NCBI GenBank assembly: GCA_023415475.1
Contig: JAEZKL010000130.1
Span: 34,787 to 98,786, forward strand
Length of the DNA stretch: 64,000 nucleotides
Reading direction: 5' to 3'
From: Bacillota bacterium
GTDB lineage: Bacteria > Bacillota > Clostridia > Lachnospirales > Lachnospiraceae
This document shows, piece after piece, positions 43,249 to 51,850 of the stretch. The translations under genes and the position numbers were made by a program. Below the pieces are notes generated by a model. That model was not told the origin of the DNA. It did no database searches and saw nothing but the letters and a program-made list of their open reading frames with translations. The number at the start of each line of letters is the position of its first letter. Position 1 is the stretch's first letter.

Positions 43249-43605
43249 TTAGGATTTCATCTTTGGACCGAAGAACCAGGAAGCGATGTAGGCAAAAATT
43301 AAGGCTGAGGAAATACCGACGGCTGAAGTAGTAAATCCACCCTTGAAGATACCGAGGAAGCCCTCCTTATCGACTGCTTCCTTTACACCCTTGAATAAAA
43401 TATTACCAAAGCCGGTCAGGGGTACGCCGGCGCCGGCTCCTGCCCATTTTGCAAAGGGTTCATAGATGCCAACAGCTCCCAGTATTGCACCGGTACATAC
43501 CAATATGACCATAACCCTTCCCGGTAAAAGCTTTGTTTTATCCAGCAAAACCTGAACTACTGCGCAAATTGCACCTCCGACCAAGAATGCTTTTAAATAT
43601 TCCAT
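43249..43605 (-). CDS. spoVAE: Stage V sporulation protein AE
   Basis: Membrane protein of 118 residues with about three to four helices: YLKAFLVGGAICAVVQVLL, then LLPGRVMVILVCTGAILG, and AGAGVPLTGFGNILFKGVKE, the motif shared with SpoVAC. Part of the SpoVA channel that moves Ca-dipicolinate into the forespore and out at germination. It starts four bases after spoVAD and is last in the spoVA operon. Confidence 0.94.
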   Translation of the reverse strand: MEYLKAFLVGGAICAVVQVLLDKTKLLPGRVMVILVCTGAILGAVGIYEPFAKWAGAGAGVPLTGFGNILFKGVKEAVDKEGFLGIFKGGFTTSAVGISSALIFAYIASWFFGPKMKS

Positions 43606-43609
43606 GTGG

Positions 43610-44662
43610 CTAGCTCCTTTCTAAAATAACTGCATGAGCAATACCCGGTACCGAGTTTCCCTCGTTAAAGCTCACCTGCGATAACAAGGCTCCCGTAGGG
43701 ATAAATAATACTCTTTTCCAGGTTCCTTCCCGCAGCTGCTTTAATATATAACCTGCAAGGGTAATTGCAGAGCAGCCGCAGCCACTACCGCCTGCATGTG
43801 TATCCTGATTATCCTTATCAAAGATTTCTATACCGCAATCCATATGATTACCTGAGATATCATAATTTTTCTCTTTCAACAAATCTATCAGTATATTCTT
43901 TCCAACATAACCCAGATCCCCGGTAATAATCTTATCATAATAGGAAGGCTCCACACCCAGATCCTCAAAATTCTGCTTGATTGTCTCAAATGCTGCCGGA
44001 GCCATAGCGGCTCCCATATTCATGGAATCCTTCAACCCATAATCTACAATTTTACCGATTGTAACTCCCTTTATTACAATCTGAGCCTGGTTATCCTTTG
44101 GTGTAAGGCTCTGATCTCCTATGATTACCGCACCGCTTCCGGTAACCGTCCAGGACGCAGAGTATGGTCTCTGATTTCCATAATCCAAAGGGAAACGAAA
44201 TTGCTTCTCAGCACCTGCGAAGTGGCTTGAAGTAATTGCCATAACCCGATCTGCAAAGCCTCCTTCTACAAGAATGGAACCAATCGTAATCGCTTCTCCC
44301 ATCGTAGAACACGCACCATAGATACCAAGCATCGGAATCTCCAGCTCACCAATACCAAAGGAGGTGGCTATTAGCTGTCCCAAAAGGTCGCCCCCGATCA
44401 GGTATCGTATATCCATGCTTGCCAAGCCGCTTTTCTCAAGCGCCTTTTGCGCGGCGCGTTTCATTAATTCACTTTCTGCCTCCTCCCAGGTCTTCTTTCC
44501 TGCGAGTGGATCTTCCTCGATCATATCAAAAAGGGAGCCCAGAGGACCTTCTCCCTCTTTTTTTCCTGCTATGGATGCCGCCGATAGAATACATGGCGGT
44601 TTAAGAAAAAGAATACTCTGTTTTCCAACCATCTTCGTTTGATTATTATCCTGTTGTTGCAT
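43610..44662 (-). CDS. spoVAD: Stage V sporulation protein AD
   Basis: Soluble thiolase-fold protein of 350 residues that binds dipicolinic acid as part of the SpoVA complex. ATG 44662 has GGAGG five bases upstream; the longer frame starts at GTG. Visible family stretches: FLKPPCILSAASIAGKKEGE, LGIYGACSTMGEAITIG, SWTVTGSGAVIIG, DLGYVGKNILIDLLKEK and CGIEIFDKDNQDTHAGGSGC. It lies 19 bases after spoVAC and four before spoVAE. Confidence 0.95.
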   Translation of the reverse strand: MQQQDNNQTKMVGKQSILFLKPPCILSAASIAGKKEGEGPLGSLFDMIEEDPLAGKKTWEEAESELMKRAAQKALEKSGLASMDIRYLIGGDLLGQLIATSFGIGELEIPMLGIYGACSTMGEAITIGSILVEGGFADRVMAITSSHFAGAEKQFRFPLDYGNQRPYSASWTVTGSGAVIIGDQSLTPKDNQAQIVIKGVTIGKIVDYGLKDSMNMGAAMAPAAFETIKQNFEDLGVEPSYYDKIITGDLGYVGKNILIDLLKEKNYDISGNHMDCGIEIFDKDNQDTHAGGSGCGCSAITLAGYILKQLREGTWKRVLFIPTGALLSQVSFNEGNSVPGIAHAVILERS

Positions 44663-44681
44663 TATTACCTCCACTTAATTA

Positions 44682-45185
44682 CTAAACTACCTTCAGCTGT
44701 TTTAAAATGTAATAGATAAGCCCAAGTACCCAGGAGAAAAATATACCATACAGAATTACCGGCCCCGCAATGGTAAATATCTTGCAGCCGATACCAAAGA
44801 CCTGTCCCTCCTTTTTATATTCCACTGCCGGTGCCGCCACAGAATTCGCAAAGCCAGTGATCGGAACCAAGGTTCCTGCCCCTCCAAACTTAGCCAGCTT
44901 CTGATACAATCCCAATCCGGTCAATAATATCGATAAAAAGATCAAGGTTACGGTATTATAGGATTTTGCAGCTTCTTCCTCTGCTCCGAGATATTGATAA
45001 TATGCGATAAAGGCCTGCCCTAGGGTACAAATAATTCCTCCGATGATAAAAGCTTTAAGAGTATTCTTAAATACACTGAAGGTCGGTGTTGTTTCTTTTA
45101 CATATTTATTATACATTTGATTTCTCTTCTGTGTATCCTGCTCCCGTACCACCTTTGAGACTGATTCCTTCTTATTATTTGCCAT
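44682..45185 (-). CDS. spoVAC: Stage V sporulation protein AC
   Basis: Membrane protein of about 167 residues with four to five helices, the probable mechanosensitive channel part of SpoVA. ATG 45185 is taken; GTG 45191 two codons earlier is an alternative. Features: N-terminal Lys-rich cytoplasmic part ending ETTPTFSVFKNTLKAFIIGG, then GGAGTLVPITGFANSVAAPAVEYKKEG, which is the hallmark of the family (shown by its two halves). First of three spoVA genes; spoVAA, AB and AF are absent, as in most Clostridia. Confidence 0.94.
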   Translation of the reverse strand: MANNKKESVSKVVREQDTQKRNQMYNKYVKETTPTFSVFKNTLKAFIIGGIICTLGQAFIAYYQYLGAEEEAAKSYNTVTLIFLSILLTGLGLYQKLAKFGGAGTLVPITGFANSVAAPAVEYKKEGQVFGIGCKIFTIAGPVILYGIFFSWVLGLIYYILKQLKVV

Positions 45186-45219
45186 AATCACACCTACTCC
45201 TTTCCTGTTTATCCATTCT

Positions 45220-45399
45220 CTAACGCATATTGAAGAGCGAAGTAATAACCGGGGTCAGAAGCTCAATCCCACTTCTAACCAAAGTTCCATCATACTGAGT
45301 CTCCCGTGCGGTGCCAAAAAGCTCTACGCACAAAACGATTGCAACTGCCATTATCAGGATAAAAGCTGCAACCCAAATTATCTTCCTCTTAGAAGCCAT
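45220..45399 (-). CDS. Small single-helix membrane protein upstream of spoVAC
   Basis: A 59-residue protein beginning MASKRKIIWVAAFILIMAVA, one membrane helix (about 7-27), then a polar outside part ending ITSLFNMR. Start at ATG 45399 follows GAAGG; the longer frame overlaps the upstream terminator. It is 34 bases before spoVAC on the same strand, so it may be a forespore membrane protein of that operon. Family not recognised. Confidence 0.6.
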   Translation of the reverse strand: MASKRKIIWVAAFILIMAVAIVLCVELFGTARETQYDGTLVRSGIELLTPVITSLFNMR

Positions 45400-45450
45400 A
45401 CCGACCTTCACACTCCATCTTTTACTTTCTTTTTTAGCGTGGCAGAATAA

Positions 45451-45481
45451 TAAAAGCATCAGTTATATCAACTGATGCTTA
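45451..45481 (-). terminator. Terminator between the spoIIA and spoVA operons
   Basis: AAGCATCAGTT (45454-45464) pairs perfectly with AACTGATGCTT (45470-45480), loop ATATC; on the minus strand it runs into TTTTATTATT. Confidence 0.85.
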
Positions 45482-45573
45482 ATTCATCGAAGCCAGCAAT
45501 TTCACTTCTCTTAGTATATGATTTTTACTTTTTACTATTCTGGTAATATATGTCACATGACTAACATGGCCTT

Positions 45574-45715
45574 CTGCCCCTTGTGTTAGTTTGTGCTATT
45601 TCAAGGCATCCAACAAGCTCGGAAGAACAAGGAGTTCGCACCTCTGTGCGGACTTCGTAGTTCTTCCTAAGGATTTTTGTTTTTTAGTATGCCTGCCCCT
45701 TGTGTTAGTTTGTGC
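45574..45715 (+). repeat. Palindromic repeat A, copy 1, flanked by a 23-base direct repeat
   Basis: The hairpin element runs from 45621 to about 45687: GGAAGAAC (45621-45628) pairs with GTTCTTCC (45659-45666, one base uncertain), an inner stem CGCAC/GTGCG lies between them, and CTAAGGATTTTTG follows. The same 23 bases (TGCCCCTTGTG...TTTGTGC, starting CTGCC) stand on both sides at 45574-45596 and 45693-45715. Related elements are at 47080-47166 and 51774-51835. It lies between sigF and the spoVA operon. Confidence 0.7.
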
Positions 45716-45771
45716 CGAGGATTACGCAGGCACAAACTTCTAAATGTGAATTATGCTTTTTATAATTCACA

Positions 45772-46488
45772 TTAGGCCCCAAGCTTTTCTCTCATAATTT
45801 TTAGTATTCTTTTCTCCATTCTGGACACCTGTACCTGTGAGATACCAAGCTCCTTAGCGATATCCGTCTGCGTTCTATCTTTAAAGTATCTAAGCCTGAT
45901 TATTTCCTGCTCCTTCTCATCCAAGGAAGCGATAATCTCTTTCAAGGCAAGCCTATCTACTAAATTTTCACTTTCATCCTTTGTTTCTGCCAGTTTATCA
46001 ATAAGGAAGATGGGACTTCCATCCCCTTGGTATATAGTCTTATACAACGATTCAACCTCTGCACCGGTCTCCAATGCCATAACGATTTCTTCTTTATCAA
46101 TATCAAGGTCTGACTCGATCTCTTCAATGGTTGGTTCTCTACCGTACATATTTCCGTATTTTTCGCGAACGACTCTGATTTTCGCTGCAGTCTCCTTCAG
46201 TGACCTGCTTACCTTAATCATTCCGTCATCACGGAGAAAACGCTTAATTTCACCTGTAATCATAGGTACGGCATAGGTAGAGAATTTTACCTCATAGGAG
46301 GAATCAAATTTATCAATTGCTTTAATCAGACCGATGCTTCCAATCTGGAACAAATCCTCCATCTCGTGACCACGATTTGCAAAGCGTCTTACAATACTCC
46401 AAACCAGTCCAACATTCTCTGTTACTACACGATCTCTAGCCTCTCTGTCTCCTTCCTTCGATAGTCTAATCAGCTCAAGCGTATCCAC
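45772..46488 (-). CDS. sigF: Sporulation sigma factor F
   Basis: Forespore-specific sigma factor of 238 residues. I use GTG 46488 with GGAGAGAGG just upstream; the longer frame begins at a TTG without a ribosome site. It contains region 2 (LVWSIVRRFANRGHEMEDLF, then QIGSIGLIKAIDKFD and KFSTYAVPMITGEIKRFLRD), region 3 and region 4 (LDEKEQEIIRLRYFKDRTQT, DIAKELGISQVQVSRMEKRI). Held inactive by SpoIIAB until septation. Third gene of spoIIA. Confidence 0.95.
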   Translation of the reverse strand: MDTLELIRLSKEGDREARDRVVTENVGLVWSIVRRFANRGHEMEDLFQIGSIGLIKAIDKFDSSYEVKFSTYAVPMITGEIKRFLRDDGMIKVSRSLKETAAKIRVVREKYGNMYGREPTIEEIESDLDIDKEEIVMALETGAEVESLYKTIYQGDGSPIFLIDKLAETKDESENLVDRLALKEIIASLDEKEQEIIRLRYFKDRTQTDIAKELGISQVQVSRMEKRILKIMREKLGA

Positions 46489-46543
46489 ATTAAACCTCTC
46501 TCCTTTCCTCTGCAGCTTAAAATTATGTACGATCTGCAATACG

Positions 46544-47017
46544 TCAAAGTACCTTCTGTCCGGCTTCCTGCGTATACTCCTTTATCCTCTCAGTTTTCCC
46601 CACTTTTTTTCTCATCCTCACCAAAGTTCCGCTGCCAATCTGCGATGTTACCTCAAGATCATCCATAAAGGCCTCCATAAAAGAGAATCCCATTCCGGAG
46701 CGTTCCAGCTCTGGTCTTGAGGTATACAGTGGTTCCATTGCTTTTTCAATATTCTCAATCCCAACACCTTTATCCTTTATCTCCACCATGAGTTCATTGC
46801 CTTCAATGATGCAATGCATCGTAATTATTCCGATCGAATTGGAATAGCCATGAATAATAGAATTGGTAACAGCCTCTGATACTGCGGTCTTAATATCTGC
46901 CAATTCTTCAATCGTCGGATCCAGTTGCGTTGCAAAGGCAGCCACTACTGTTCTTGCAAAGCTTTCATTCTGCGATTTACTTTCAAATTCTAATGTCATT
47001 TCGTTCTTATCCTTCAT
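46544..47017 (-). CDS. spoIIAB: Anti-sigma F factor SpoIIAB
   Basis: Serine kinase and anti-sigma factor of 157 residues. It binds and blocks sigma F and phosphorylates SpoIIAA. GHKL ATPase motifs: EIKTAV-type [18 protein letters not shown] (N box), [20 protein letters not shown] (G1), and [18 protein letters not shown] (G2). [18 protein letters not shown] at the N-terminus matches the Bacillus protein closely, supporting the chosen ATG although the ribosome site (GGGG) is 12 bases away. A palindromic repeat of family A lies between it and spoIIAA. Confidence 0.95.
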   Translation of the reverse strand: MKDKNEMTLEFESKSQNESFARTVVAAFATQLDPTIEELADIKTAVSEAVTNSIIHGYSNSIGIITMHCIIEGNELMVEIKDKGVGIENIEKAMEPLYTSRPELERSGMGFSFMEAFMDDLEVTSQIGSGTLVRMRKKVGKTERIKEYTQEAGQKVL

Positions 47018-47079
47018 AGTGTTTTTTGTCCCCTTTCAATTTCTAAAAATCCTTAATTTACTTCAGGTATTTAAAACCT

Positions 47080-47166
47080 GTAAGAACAAGGAGTGAGCAC
47101 CACAGTGCGACCAGTAGGAATTTACTTCGCGAATTCCTCCCGCAGTTCTTACTAAGGATTATTGCT
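47080..47166 (+). repeat. Palindromic repeat A, copy 2, inside the spoIIA operon
   Basis: GTAAGAAC (47080-47087) pairs perfectly with GTTCTTAC (47145-47152); AAGGAGTGAGCACC follows the first arm and CTAAGGATTATTGC the second; an inner AGGAATT/AATTCCT stem lies between. Same family as 45621 and 51774. It occupies the 169-base space between spoIIAA and spoIIAB, genes that normally abut. Confidence 0.72.
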
Positions 47167-47186
47167 TTCTAATAGTCCCTTTTATA

Positions 47187-47579
47187 CTAGGCCTTCTGTA
47201 TAATATTTAATGCGGTCTCAACCGTATCATATCTTTCGATAATTTTATACAGCCCTGACAATCTAAAAATCCTGTCCACTGAAGAATTCACGTTGACTAC
47301 TGCTGTCTTACCTCCGATGAAGATAACCTTCCGGTATCTGCCCATTATCACACCAATGCCTGCACTATCCATAAAGCTTGCACCAGAAAAATCAAATATA
47401 ATATGCTTAATGTTATGACGGTCTATTAGTTTATCCGCCTTCTCTCTGATCCGGATTGCATTATGATGGTCTAATTCGTCATTTAATCGGATTATCAGGC
47501 ACCGTTCACAGATGTCATAGCTTGTTCCCTCCTCTCCTTTGTTTGAAGTCACTCCTTTTTGTTTTTTATCATCTTGCAT
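47187..47579 (-). CDS. spoIIAA: Anti-sigma F factor antagonist SpoIIAA
   Basis: STAS-domain protein of 130 residues, somewhat long at the N-terminus (about 20 extra polar residues). The phosphorylated Ser is in FSGASFMDSAGIGVIMGRY; LNDELDHHNAIRIREKAD precedes it. When dephosphorylated it frees sigma F from SpoIIAB. Ribosome site CAGGAGGG. First gene of spoIIA; I did not find a convincing sigma-H promoter by eye. Confidence 0.94.
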   Translation of the reverse strand: MQDDKKQKGVTSNKGEEGTSYDICERCLIIRLNDELDHHNAIRIREKADKLIDRHNIKHIIFDFSGASFMDSAGIGVIMGRYRKVIFIGGKTAVVNVNSSVDRIFRLSGLYKIIERYDTVETALNIIQKA

Positions 47580-47622
47580 GAGTTATTCCCTCCTGACTCT
47601 TTGAATTACTGGTTTTTAGCTA

Positions 47623-47680
47623 TGAAAAAAAGACCTTTAATGGAATGGGTATCCCCATTCAACATAAAACGTCTTTTTTC
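47623..47680. terminator. Bidirectional terminator between TPR gene and spoIIA
   Basis: A long imperfect hairpin: AAAAAAAGACctttaAATGGG type left arm (from 47625) and CCCATT...CGTCTTTTTT right arm (to 47680), inner stem AATGGG-tat-CCCATT. On the minus strand it would end the transcript arriving from 49.3 kb only if read beyond 47717; T-runs occur on both strands. Confidence 0.7.
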
Positions 47681-47716
47681 CAAATCATCTTATCTTAAGT
47701 TGTTCAAGTATCTTAT

Positions 47717-49120
47717 CTATTCCTGTACTTCCTTCAGGTAATCCTTTGCATAAGCTGCTCTGTTGGAATCCGGATATTCGGTTAATACAATATTGTAATA
47801 CAGGGCCGCATTCTCTTTATCATCAAGACGCTGATAAGCTCTCCCTATAAAATAAATCGCATTTACATCCTGTGGATTAAAGATCAATGCCTTTTCCAAT
47901 TCCTTGATAGCTTCCTCATACTTTCCATCACTATATAGGTCATGTCCCGTGTCGTAATGACTCTCTGCGGCATCAGGATATGTTACCTCTCGCAGTAACT
48001 CTGTCAGTGCAACTGCATCTTCATTCTCAAACTTGGTTTCCGGGGCAGTAGCTAATAAATCTGCAATTGCCAAATAATCTCTGCTCCCTTCCGCCTTCTC
48101 CAGTTCAACAAAATAGAGCTGGGTAGCTTTGAAAAGAGCATTATATATACTATCGGTATCCTCTGCATTATTCAAGGTTTTAATTTGACCTTGTAAGGCT
48201 TCCACCTGCTGTTCCAGCTGTGACTTATCATTCTTGAGGGAAGTAATCTCATCCCCCTGCTCCTCAATCTTAGCCAGGCTGGTGCTATAATCAACATTCT
48301 CTGTATCCGGATTTGTAGCCTGCCTCTTCTCAATCGTTGGCACAATTAAAAAGGCAGTAACTGCAATACCAATGATAATACCGATCACAAGGTTGACAAA
48401 AACCATAATATTAGGCTTGTCCTCTCTGTATGAGGATATTGGCATAATAGCTCCGGACGTGGGGTGATTCCCTTCCGGATTATTATCCGGATCCTTCGCT
48501 GTCCCTTCCGGTACTTCAAGTTCTTTCAGATAGCGTAAGGTCATTGTATTTGATACATCAATCTTTGCTGCCTTATACAGATACTTTTTCGCTTTGTCAT
48601 TCTCTTTTTGCTTCATAAGGAGAAGTGCCAGCAGATGGTAAGCACGAACGAAATGTGGGTTAAGGCTTACTACCTTCTTCAGTTGAATGATGGATAGATC
48701 ATCGCTCCCCTGCTTCGCATATGTCAGAGCAGTATTATATCGCTTAATGGCCTGATTCAATGCATCCAGCTTCGTTGGGTTACTCTGGACCTTATTGATA
48801 TAATCCTCCGCATCATTCTCCGTCGGCTGGAAATGGCGGCTGATTACCCATTCACTTAAGGCAGCTACCGTTTCTCCCATCTCATAATATATGAGACCCA
48901 ATAGATTTCTTGCATTGGTATTCATTTTATTTAATTCAAGGCTGCTTTTTAAGGAGATGATGGCTCCGGATAGGTCCCTTACCTTCGCTCTCGCTAAGCC
49001 GTTATTATAATATTGATTGGACGCTCTATAGATTTTACGATAAATCATCATGTCTGTACCGCATCGTTCGCAGCGTTTCTTCTTGTCCGACATATTACTT
49101 CCGCAATTCGGGCAAATCAT
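47717..49120 (-). CDS. Zinc-ribbon/TPR membrane protein
   Basis: Protein of 467 residues with modules in order: zinc ribbon C3-x2-C6 / C17-x2-C20; TPR helices (about 35-200, e.g. LSGAIISLKSSLELNKMNTN and NTALTYAKQGSDDLSIIQL); one membrane helix (about 238-262, FVNLVIGIIIGIAVTAFLIV); a coiled coil (about 275-315, KIEEQGDEITSLKNDKSQLE); and a C-terminal TPR pair (GKYEEAIKELEKALIFNPQD, NALYFIGRAYQRL-like). It probably scaffolds a complex on both sides of the membrane. Lies next to spoIIA and behind a small 46-aa protein; the function is unknown. Confidence 0.85.
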   Translation of the reverse strand: MICPNCGSNMSDKKKRCERCGTDMMIYRKIYRASNQYYNNGLARAKVRDLSGAIISLKSSLELNKMNTNARNLLGLIYYEMGETVAALSEWVISRHFQPTENDAEDYINKVQSNPTKLDALNQAIKRYNTALTYAKQGSDDLSIIQLKKVVSLNPHFVRAYHLLALLLMKQKENDKAKKYLYKAAKIDVSNTMTLRYLKELEVPEGTAKDPDNNPEGNHPTSGAIMPISSYREDKPNIMVFVNLVIGIIIGIAVTAFLIVPTIEKRQATNPDTENVDYSTSLAKIEEQGDEITSLKNDKSQLEQQVEALQGQIKTLNNAEDTDSIYNALFKATQLYFVELEKAEGSRDYLAIADLLATAPETKFENEDAVALTELLREVTYPDAAESHYDTGHDLYSDGKYEEAIKELEKALIFNPQDVNAIYFIGRAYQRLDDKENAALYYNIVLTEYPDSNRAAYAKDYLKEVQE

Positions 49121-49151
49121 ATCATCCCCACCTGTCCGTTTAATCTTTTCG

Positions 49152-49292
49152 TTATTTTTCCTTGTTCCCCTTCAGTACTTCCTTTAAAATGTCAGTAACA
49201 TCTGTCAGGTCATTGTTATTTATGACATCCTCTGCCTGCTCAATCTCTAAGCTTGGTTGGAATTTATCGATTTCTTCATCAAAATTTATCAT
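49152..49292 (-). CDS. Small acidic protein upstream of the TPR gene
   Basis: A 46-residue reading frame too short for usual gene finders. It has a near-perfect ribosome site (CGGAGG, seven bases before ATG). Translation: MINFDEEIDKFQPSLEIEQA, then EDVINNNDLTDVTDILKEVL, then KGNKEK. It is acidic, soluble and predicted helical. It ends 31 bases before the TPR gene on the same strand, so the two are likely co-expressed. The ribosome site, ATG and position argue that it is real. No family recognised. Confidence 0.65.
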   Translation of the reverse strand: MINFDEEIDKFQPSLEIEQAEDVINNNDLTDVTDILKEVLKGNKEK

Positions 49293-49499
49293 ATTCGATC
49301 CTCCGATATTGTTAGGTGGATATATAATTCTTGTTCCATTCTTATGATACTATAATAGTTAAAAAAATCAAGAGTTTCTAGTATCTTCTAGGAAAACATT
49401 ATTAACATTATATCTTATAATACATAAATTATCAAATAAATTCAACTTATTCCATTCGACAAGGATAGATTAGATTAACCCTTCCCCTTCCAATAATAT

Positions 49500-51689
49500 T
49501 TACACTACGGAGGATAATCGGATAATCTTAGCATTGAAATCACCCCAGGTCAGTTCCTTCGGTCGATTGATACCATAATTCATCAGCTGGGCTCCGGTCA
49601 CCACAAACTCACTTTCATCAATTCGATAACGGTAGGCAGGATCTAATCCATCCAGACGTACCCGGTAAAGAGGGCTATTAGGAACATTGAGACCACGATA
49701 AAGGAATAGGAGCGCTTCCGTCTTATCCTCAGACACAAATAGGAAAGAGGTATCATCCCCTTCAAAGGGACTTGATAACCGGTATAGATCACCATATTGA
49801 ACCAATCGTCGTATAGATTTATAGAAAGCAACCTCGTTTTTAATCAGCTGCTTCTCCTCCTCATTAAATCCGGTAACGTCCAGCTCATACCCAAAATTAC
49901 CTGCCATAGCAACCATGTGGCGGAAGCTCAACGAGGTGCTTCTTCCGGTCTGATGATTGGGAACTGCAGACACATGAGCAGTCATTGCACATACCGGGTA
50001 AACAAGAGAGGTACCATACTGTATCTTCAGTCGTTCTACCGCATCCGTATCATCACTGGTCCAGTTTTGAGGCATATAGTATAGGATTCCTGGATCAAAA
50101 CGTCCGCCGCCTCCGGAGCAGCTTTCAAAAAGAATGTCAGGAAAACGGTCAGTAATGATATCCATAACCTGATAAAGACCGAGCATATAACGGTGAGCCG
50201 TCTCCTGCTGTTGCTCCCGGTCAAGTAGTGCGGAACCGATTTCCGACATATTACGGTTCATATCCCATTTCACATAGGATATCTTTGCACTCTGAAGAAT
50301 ATAAGTCAACATTTCAAGCACCGCTTCTCTGACATCCTCTCTGGAGTAGTCCAGAATCAGCTGCTGCCTAGCCTCAGAGCGATGTCTGTCCGGTACATGG
50401 AGGCACCAATCGGGATGAGCACGGTACAGATCACTGTCAGGAGATATCATCTCCGGCTCGAACCACAGGCCAAATTTCATGCCATAGGCTTCGATTGCTT
50501 CTGCCAGACTACCCAAACCATTCGGCAGCTTATTCTGATTCACATACCAATCTCCAAGACTACAGTTATCACTGTTACGCTTTCCAAACCATCCGTCATC
50601 CAGCACCATCATCTCGATTCCCAACTCTGATGCCTGCTTTGCAATCTGTATAATCTTATCCTCATTGAAATTAAAATAGGTTGCTTCCCAATTGTTGATA
50701 ACAATCGGACGCTCGCAGTTCTTATACTTGCTCTTCATCAGATTATTACGATAAATCCGATGATACGTTCTGGACATTTCACCAAGACCCCTGTTTGAGT
50801 AAACCATGACCACCTCAGGAGTCACAAACGCCTCGCCCGGCTGCAGCAGCCAGGTAAAGTCGAAGGGATTAATTCCCATTGCCACTCTTGTAGTAGAATA
50901 CTGATCAACATCCGCATAAGCAATAAAATTACCGCTGTAAACAAGGTTAAAGCCATAAACCTCTCCACTATTCTCCGTTGCCCTCTTGTCCATAATAGCA
51001 ATAAAGGGATTCTCGGCATGTCCACTGGCTCCGCGTCTGCTTTCGATTGACTGATTTCCATGGGACAAAGCCCTTCTGACTATATGTCTTTCTCTCGTCC
51101 AACTTCCTGATAAGCTTAACAGGTCATAATCATAATGATCAAAATCCATACTCATACTAAGAGCGCGTAGCAGACGGAGCTTTTGCGTTCCTTCATTATA
51201 AAAGCTCACTGACCTTACGATTACATTTTCCTTCTCAAAGACGCTATAAGCCAATACCACCTTCAGCTTGATCAATTCATCCACCAACGTGATATATAAG
51301 GTTTGTGCCTCCTCTTCGCCGGCCGATAGGCTTGGCAGACCGGCCAGCTTACTCTTTCCATTTACTATTTTATGAGATTGATAGCACAACTCAGTAATTC
51401 GCGTTCCATTTTCAAGCTGTACCTGATATGCCGGCATACGCAAATCCGTATTGCCATAGGCCGGATATTCGGATGGCATCGTATCTAAAGAAAAGGAGTT
51501 GTCTTCGTCCGGATTAGCACTAAATGAAGGCCGGCCTGCGCTCTTGCATAGCTCCGACACCACCGGTTCGTCTATTTTGGCTCCGTAGTATACATGTTCC
51601 AAATATTTATCCTTCGTGATACGCAGGATATACGTAGCTGTCTTTGATTGTAATAAAAAGCTTTTATCTTCCGATTGATACTTAATCAT
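49500..51689 (-). CDS. Alpha-galactosidase (GH36)
   Basis: Cytoplasmic glycoside hydrolase of 729 residues, normal length for tetrameric GH36 enzymes. Beta-sandwich N-terminal domain, then the barrel: EMMVLDDGWFGKRNSDNCSL, FGLWFEPEMISPDSDLYRAH, nucleophile Asp in YVKWDMNRNMSE, SCSGGGGRFDPGILYYMPQ, and the acid/base Asp in NWTSDDTDAVERLKIQYG. No signal peptide, so it splits imported raffinose/melibiose-type sugars inside the cell. TTGGAGG precedes the start. Monocistronic; no transport gene adjacent. Confidence 0.94.
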   Translation of the reverse strand: MIKYQSEDKSFLLQSKTATYILRITKDKYLEHVYYGAKIDEPVVSELCKSAGRPSFSANPDEDNSFSLDTMPSEYPAYGNTDLRMPAYQVQLENGTRITELCYQSHKIVNGKSKLAGLPSLSAGEEEAQTLYITLVDELIKLKVVLAYSVFEKENVIVRSVSFYNEGTQKLRLLRALSMSMDFDHYDYDLLSLSGSWTRERHIVRRALSHGNQSIESRRGASGHAENPFIAIMDKRATENSGEVYGFNLVYSGNFIAYADVDQYSTTRVAMGINPFDFTWLLQPGEAFVTPEVVMVYSNRGLGEMSRTYHRIYRNNLMKSKYKNCERPIVINNWEATYFNFNEDKIIQIAKQASELGIEMMVLDDGWFGKRNSDNCSLGDWYVNQNKLPNGLGSLAEAIEAYGMKFGLWFEPEMISPDSDLYRAHPDWCLHVPDRHRSEARQQLILDYSREDVREAVLEMLTYILQSAKISYVKWDMNRNMSEIGSALLDREQQQETAHRYMLGLYQVMDIITDRFPDILFESCSGGGGRFDPGILYYMPQNWTSDDTDAVERLKIQYGTSLVYPVCAMTAHVSAVPNHQTGRSTSLSFRHMVAMAGNFGYELDVTGFNEEEKQLIKNEVAFYKSIRRLVQYGDLYRLSSPFEGDDTSFLFVSEDKTEALLFLYRGLNVPNSPLYRVRLDGLDPAYRYRIDESEFVVTGAQLMNYGINRPKELTWGDFNAKIIRLSSVV

Positions 51690-51747
51690 TATAGTCCTCC
51701 AAATTATGAATAATTAATAATACTATCTGAACACTGCTCCTACATGC

Positions 51748-51850
51748 TGCATCTTCGATGCAGCCGGGAACCCGGAAGAAACAAGGAATGAGCACCACCT
51801 AGCGAGCTTCGCAGTTTCTTCCTAAGGATTTTTGCATTATAAAAATCCTT
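51748..51850 (+). repeat. Palindromic repeat A, copy 3, with adjacent small hairpin
   Basis: GGAAGAAAC (51774-51782) pairs perfectly with GTTTCTTCC (51814-51822); AAGGAATGAGCACC follows the first arm and TAAGGATTTTTGC the second. CTGCATC-ttc-GATGCAG (51747-51763) lies just before. Apart from this element the 490-base gap 51690-52180 shows only a weak antisense frame (rejected) and AT-rich sequence. Confidence 0.7.
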
